Of a DNA stretch of 9,744 nt, positions 6,680-9,744 are shown piece after piece. The notes under the pieces are model-generated. The model was not told where the DNA came from, did no database searches, and worked only from the letters and a program-made list of their open reading frames with translations. This DNA comes from Prevotellaceae bacterium (GTDB lineage Bacteria > Bacteroidota > Bacteroidia > Bacteroidales > UBA932): positions 1 through 9,744 of the forward strand of contig JAITSM010000242.1 in the NCBI GenBank assembly GCA_031287815.1, in the 5' to 3' direction. Position 1 is the stretch's first letter, and each line of letters opens with the position of its first letter. Position numbers and translations under genes: made by a program.

Positions 6680-7980
6680 CGCTGGTACTTTTTTGTAATA
6701 ATAATTTCCCGTTGCCGGGTTGTTTCCTCTTTGCATAATGGAAGTTCAAAACCGAACGTGCTGCCTGCGCCGACATTGCCGGAAGCAAACAGTTTCCCAT
6801 GATGCGTTTCTATAATATTTTTCACGTAATACAAACCCAACCCAAAGCCTTTGATGGTATACCTGTTTTCCGACGGATACCGGTAAAACTGGTTGAATAA
6901 TTGTTTGGTCGCTTCTACCCCAATGCCGTTATCGGTTACGGAGAGGATGATGGTTTTCCGGGTATTTTTTGTTTCTATTAAAATATGCAGCGGCGTGGTT
7001 TCCTTGCGGTATTTAATCGCATTATCTATCAAGTTCGACACGGCATTGGCCAGATGAATCTCGTCGCCCGAAACCTGCGTGTTTGTTGCGTTGAACTTAC
7101 ATTCTACCGTTACTTTCAATGTCTCGAACTGCAGCGAAAATTGTGCAAGCACATTTTGAAGCAACGCATGCAGGTCTATTTTTTGGATGCTTAATTTTAC
7201 GCCACGTTTAAAAATAGCCGACTGCAAGATACTTTCCACTAATTGCGATAGCCGCTTGCTTTCATTGCTAATCATACCCGATAAGCGCGGGACGGCTGTT
7301 TGCAGGGTTATCGCCGGCGTTTCTTGCAGCACTTGCGCCGCCAGCGAAATGGTGGTAATCGGCGTTTTCAGTTCGTGCGTAATATTGTTCACAAAGTCGG
7401 CTTTTATCCGGGACAGGCGTTTTTGCTGGAAAATAATGAAGAGCGTAGCCGCAAACGTGGCGACAATAATCAGCGTCAGCAATGCCGACGCCACAATCAT
7501 CCACGTAATGGAACGGATAATGTAAGCGGCGTATCCCGGGAAATAAACATTCAAATAATAATGCGCCGCCGTTTCCGGGTCGTCGGGAAATAGCGTCGTG
7601 CTGTAAGTCTGTTCCGGCAAGGCGTCGGAGAAGTTGTCCGTAGCAAAGAGGATCGCGCCTAGTTCGTCGGTTACGGCAAAATCGCAGGCAACGGGAATAT
7701 TTGCTTCGCTAAACGTCCTGTGCAGTAACGAATCTATTTGACTGTACGAAATCCGTTGTTCCGGCGGAACAAGGTTATAATCGCTGCCGGCAGTCGATTG
7801 AAAAGCGCGTAAAGAGGGCATTTCCTCTATTTCCTGCCGTGCAATTTCATGGACGGCGTGCTCCATAGCATGCGTTACCGTGCGGGAAAACTGTTCTTCA
7901 TTCACCTTTTCCGCAGTCTGTATCCACTGCACCTGAACGCCGATTAACGCCGACGTACAAATGCCGATAACTACAGCCAA
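6676..7980 (-). CDS. Membrane sensor histidine kinase, partner of the RprY-like regulator
   Basis: This inner-membrane two-component kinase has 434 residues from the TTG at 7980. TM1 is at residues 1-19, a periplasmic sensor region of unknown fold at about 20-155, and TM2 at about 157-184. The H-box is NNITHELKTP with phospho-acceptor H202. The N-box is NLIDNAIKY (316-324), G1 is DNGIG (350-354), the F-box lies near 362-366, and G2 is GFGLGL (378-383). All catalytic motifs are intact. The start is doubtful: the open frame runs upstream to a stop at 8059-8061 and encodes KIKQRRLIVLL just before the TTG, a typical cytoplasmic positive patch plus the start of TM1. No ATG, GTG or TTG exists there; ATT at 8005-8007 is a candidate. 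It lies 41 bases (or about 14) after the sphingolipid gene. By pairing it corresponds to RprX. Confidence 0.92.
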   Translation of the reverse strand: MAVVIGICTSALIGVQVQWIQTAEKVNEEQFSRTVTHAMEHAVHEIARQEIEEMPSLRAFQSTAGSDYNLVPPEQRISYSQIDSLLHRTFSEANIPVACDFAVTDELGAILFATDNFSDALPEQTYSTTLFPDDPETAAHYYLNVYFPGYAAYIIRSITWMIVASALLTLIIVATFAATLFIIFQQKRLSRIKADFVNNITHELKTPITTISLAAQVLQETPAITLQTAVPRLSGMISNESKRLSQLVESILQSAIFKRGVKLSIQKIDLHALLQNVLAQFSLQFETLKVTVECKFNATNTQVSGDEIHLANAVSNLIDNAIKYRKETTPLHILIETKNTRKTIILSVTDNGIGVEATKQLFNQFYRYPSENRYTIKGFGLGLYYVKNIIETHHGKLFASGNVGAGSTFGFELPLCKEETTRQREIIITKKYQR

Positions 7981-8021
7981 CAGTACTATTAAGCGTCGTT
8001 GTTTAATTTTTAATTCCTGAT

Positions 8022-9218
8022 TTAGATAATGCCCAGCCGGCGCGCGGTCGCTTCGATTTTATCTATCGCAAAATTGATTTGCTGTTGCGTGTGCGTAGCC
8101 ATGAGCGAGAAGCGGATAAGCGTCGAATCGTTAGGCACGGCCGGATGCGGCACGGGGTTGACAAATACGCCGTCTTCCAATAGAAGTTTCGTCATCAAGA
8201 AAGTTTTCTCGTTATTGCGAATCATAATCGGAATAATCGGCGTGCAGGAATGGGCAATGTCGAAGCCCAAGCTGCGGAACGCTTTCAGGCAATAATTAGT
8301 ATTTTTCCACAACTGTTCCATGTGCTGCGGTTCCGTTTTGATAATTTCGAGGGCGGCCAGCGCGGTGGCTGTAGCCGACGGCGTGGCGCTGGCGCTGAAA
8401 ATAAGCGACCGCGAAGTATGCTTGATAAAATTAAGCGTATCCTTATCTGCCGCCAGAAACCCGCCGATAGAAGCCAGCGACTTGCTGAACGTACCCATAA
8501 TAATATCCACATCGCCGGTCAAGCCGAAATGCGACGACACGCCGCGCCCCTGTTCGCCGATAACACCAAAGGAATGCGCATCGTCCACCATAATATTGGC
8601 ATTGTATTTCTTCGACAGCTTAACAATTTCCGGCAGGTTGGCAATATCGCCTTCCATGCTGAAAATACCGTCCACCACAATCAGTTTCAACGCTCCGGGC
8701 TCGCAACGCTGCAACACCTTCTCGAGCGACGCCATATCATTATGGCGGAACTTCAACGTCTTCGCAAACGACAGCCGCGCCCCCTCGATAATAGAAGCAT
8801 GGTCTAAATCGTCCAAAAGAATATAATCGTTGCGCGTGGTAACAGTAGGAATCGCGCCCAGATTCGACTGGAATCCGGTACTGTAAACCAGCGCGCCGTC
8901 TTTCCCCACAAATTCGGCCAGTTTTTCTTCCAGCTCCACATGAATATCCAGCGTACCGTTCAGGTAGCGGGAGCCGGCACAGCCCGTGCCGTATTTCTTC
9001 ACGGCGGCGATAGCGGCTTCCTTGACTTTGGGATGGCTCGTCAGCCCCAGGTAACTGTTGGAGCCGAACATCAACACCTTTTTCCCGTTTATCAACACTT
9101 CCGTGTCCTGCTCCGACTCAATGGTTCGGAAAAACGGATAGACGCCGGCCTCCTGTACTTTTTGCGGTGCATGATATTGCGCCAACCGCGTTCGCATGAT
9201 GTTTTTATACGTTGTCAT
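8022..9218 (-). CDS. spt: Serine palmitoyltransferase (PLP-dependent alpha-oxoamine synthase)
   Basis: This 398-residue enzyme condenses serine with an acyl-CoA to 3-ketosphinganine, the first step of sphingolipid synthesis, and is a soluble PLP homodimer in bacteria. Motifs visible are SNSYLGLT (53-60), KYGTGCAGSRYLNGT (75-89), cofactor-stacking H140 in DDLDHASI, VDGIFSMEGD (182-191), PLP-contacting D212 and H215 in VDDAHS, and the Schiff-base lysine K246 in GTFSKSLASIGGF. The family also contains 2-amino-3-ketobutyrate CoA ligase, ALA synthase and AONS. The GTFSKSLASIGGF segment and the overall match to Bacteroides and Porphyromonas SPT favour SPT, but substrate cannot be proven here. The ATG at 9218 is used; M8 (ATG at 9195-9197) is a plausible alternative, since homologues begin near that point. 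It heads a likely unit with the two-component genes. Confidence 0.88.
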   Translation of the reverse strand: MTTYKNIMRTRLAQYHAPQKVQEAGVYPFFRTIESEQDTEVLINGKKVLMFGSNSYLGLTSHPKVKEAAIAAVKKYGTGCAGSRYLNGTLDIHVELEEKLAEFVGKDGALVYSTGFQSNLGAIPTVTTRNDYILLDDLDHASIIEGARLSFAKTLKFRHNDMASLEKVLQRCEPGALKLIVVDGIFSMEGDIANLPEIVKLSKKYNANIMVDDAHSFGVIGEQGRGVSSHFGLTGDVDIIMGTFSKSLASIGGFLAADKDTLNFIKHTSRSLIFSASATPSATATALAALEIIKTEPQHMEQLWKNTNYCLKAFRSLGFDIAHSCTPIIPIMIRNNEKTFLMTKLLLEDGVFVNPVPHPAVPNDSTLIRFSLMATHTQQQINFAIDKIEATARRLGII

Positions 9219-9241
9219 CTAATTTTTGTATTTATTGAAAG

Positions 9242-9249
9242 CAAAGATA
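9242..9249 (-). promoter_or_regulatory. Promoter -7 box for the serine palmitoyltransferase unit
   Basis: On the - strand this reads TATCTTTG, matching TAnnTTTG, 23 bases before the ATG at 9218. The expected -33 position (about 9269-9272) has no clean TTTG box. Heptad repeats begin immediately upstream of it at about 9275. Confidence 0.6.
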
Positions 9250-9274
9250 GTAAAAAATAAACTAAAAGGCGAGT

Positions 9275-9349
9275 TAAGAATTAAAAGTTAAAAACTAAAA
9301 GTTAAAAGTTAGGCTTGCGCCCCCCACTCTTAATTTTTACTTTTAACTT
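9275..9349. repeat. Heptad tandem repeat (TAAAAGT unit) with inverted partner
   Basis: From 9275 to 9309 five successive 7-mers fit TAARART or close variants (TAAGAAT, TAAAAGT, TAAAAAC and so on). TAAAAGTTAAAAAC (9282-9295) and TAAAAGTTAAAAGT (9296-9309) form a 14-bp tandem pair. An inverted copy follows: AAGTTAAAAGT (9299-9309) is an exact reverse complement of ACTTTTAACTT (9339-9349), enclosing a C-rich stretch. The two arms sit just upstream of two divergent promoters, the - strand one at 9242 and the + strand one at 9351. Confidence 0.6.
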
Positions 9350-9350
9350 A

Positions 9351-9381
9351 TTTGCTATTTCCAAAATTCTTTCTACCTTTG
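9351..9381 (+). promoter_or_regulatory. Strong Bacteroidota-type promoter for the structured RNA
   Basis: TTTG at 9351-9354 and TACCTTTG at 9374-9381 are spaced by 19 bases, almost the same as the leuS promoter. The predicted transcription start is near 9388, immediately before the rod-like RNA structure. Confidence 0.72.
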
Positions 9382-9387
9382 CACCCA

Positions 9388-9590
9388 ACATTATGCTCTT
9401 TTTCATTTTGGGTGCTTTTATTCTCTGTAAAGAAATCTCGAAAATTTCATGACGATGTGAATAAAAGTAATATCTACTAAAAAAACGTGGATTTTACTTA
9501 TACATCGTTAGGTATTCGAGAGCCTCTTTACAGAATAAGTTTAGTCCACGTTGCATATTTTATCCCAAAACCGCTCTGAAAAGAGAAATT
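9388..9590 (+). ncRNA. Candidate rod-like structured RNA (6S-like or Bacteroidales-specific family)
   Basis: The 5' and 3' parts pair over almost the whole length. The terminal stem is CTCTTTTTCA (9396-9405) with TGAAAAGAG (9577-9585), continued by TTTTGGG (9406-9412) with CCCAAAA (9564-9570). After an asymmetric internal loop come TTATTC/TGTAAAG (9418-9432) with CTTTACAGAATAA (9526-9538), TCTCGAA (9436-9442) with TTCGAGA (9515-9521), ACGATGT (9452-9458) with ACATCGT (9502-9508), AAGTAA (9465-9470) with TTACTT (9494-9499), and ATCTAC with GTGGAT capped by an A-rich loop (9478-9486). A long interrupted rod of about 190-200 bases directly behind a consensus promoter is the 6S RNA architecture. 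The Bacteroidales-1 motif is an alternative I cannot exclude. It does not show tmRNA, RNase P or SRP motifs. No T-run terminator marks the 3' end, so that end is approximate. Confidence 0.6.
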
Positions 9591-9616
9591 TCCAAAACAA
9601 GACTAACGAATAAAAG

Positions 9617-9708
9617 TTGCCGAAATGCGAAAGAGCTTGCGGCAAAGGGGGATTGTTTTGGAGAAAGTGTTTGTGTTTGAACCTGAAAATTAAGTGCGAA
9701 ACAATCCC
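9617..9708 (+). other. Two successive hairpins downstream of the structured RNA
   Basis: TTGCCG (9617-9622) pairs with CGGCAA (9640-9645), with an inner GC/GC pairing around a purine loop. A second stem, GGGATTGTTT (9649-9658), pairs exactly with AAACAATCCC (9699-9708) around a 40-base loop. They may be part of a longer transcript from the 9351-9381 promoter, or a separate structured element. Neither has a T-run after it, so neither is a typical terminator. No coding frame was recognised here. Confidence 0.4.
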
Positions 9709-9721
9709 AAAAGCCGGAACA

Positions 9722-9744
9722 GAGTTAAGAACTAAAAGTTAAGA
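9722..9744. repeat. Heptad tandem repeat running off the window end
   Basis: AGTTAAGA occurs at 9723-9730 and again at 9737-9744, a 14-base period built of TAAGAAC and TAAAAGT heptads. Bases 9722-9742 match 9271-9291 at 20 of 21 positions, so near-identical direct copies flank the structured RNA region on both sides. The array is cut by the window edge. Confidence 0.55.

Noticed and set aside
6680..6736. 19-residue N-terminal extension of the response regulator
   Set aside because: It overlaps the kinase C-terminus and adds sequence outside the receiver fold. The ATGA overlap start at 6679 fits the family better.
8250..8807. 185-codon + strand frame opposite the serine palmitoyltransferase gene
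   Set aside because: It is antisense to conserved PLP-enzyme motifs, including the K246 region, and has no family resemblance.
9388..9720. tmRNA, RNase P RNA or SRP RNA
   Set aside because: I looked for the tmRNA 5' and 3' ends with ACCA, the RNase P GAGGAAAGTCC block and the SRP GGAAG loop. None was present.

Overview
The window looks like a chromosomal stretch of a Bacteroidota bacterium, most likely order Bacteroidales. Three things point there. The promoters fit the Bacteroidota consensus TAnnTTTG with a TTTG-type box about 19-20 bases upstream. The encoded proteins (a bacterial serine palmitoyltransferase, an RprY-type response regulator, Bacteroidales-style LeuRS and RadA) are typical of the phylum. 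Starts generally lack strong Shine-Dalgarno sequences. Species cannot be named from the sequence.

Layout. Bases 1-120 hold concatenated palindromes built on GTCCC-TRAC-GGGAC, followed by a 7-bp-unit repeat and a clear promoter. Next, on the + strand, is leuS (225-3083), whose single reading frame is broken by one in-frame TAA at codon 321, inside the editing domain. Thirty bases on lies an intact radA (3114-4478). The gap 4479-4761 holds another 7-bp-unit repeat, a hairpin, the C-terminal remnant of a DUF433-type antitoxin-like gene (about 4612-4725) and a bidirectional terminator.

From 4762 to 9218 four genes lie on the - strand. In transcription order they are a serine palmitoyltransferase (8022-9218), a membrane sensor histidine kinase (6676-7980, probably starting further upstream), its RprY-like response regulator (5981-6679, joined by a 4-base ATGA overlap), and a protein with a charged helical N-terminus and a GH16-like jelly roll whose catalytic residues are replaced (4762-5940). 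The GH16-like gene has its own promoter-like box. The first three look like one transcription unit, linking sphingolipid synthesis to an envelope-type two-component system.

Bases 9219-9744 contain no convincing protein gene. They hold the promoter for the sphingolipid gene on the - strand, 7-bp repeats in both orientations, and a strong + strand promoter. That promoter drives a roughly 200-base rod-like structured RNA, possibly 6S RNA or a Bacteroidales-specific RNA family. Two further hairpins follow, and another 7-bp repeat runs off the window end.

Points most worth following up: the nonsense codon in an essential tRNA synthetase gene, the structured RNA, the heptanucleotide repeats next to three promoters, the catalytically dead GH16-like protein, and the decayed DUF433 gene.
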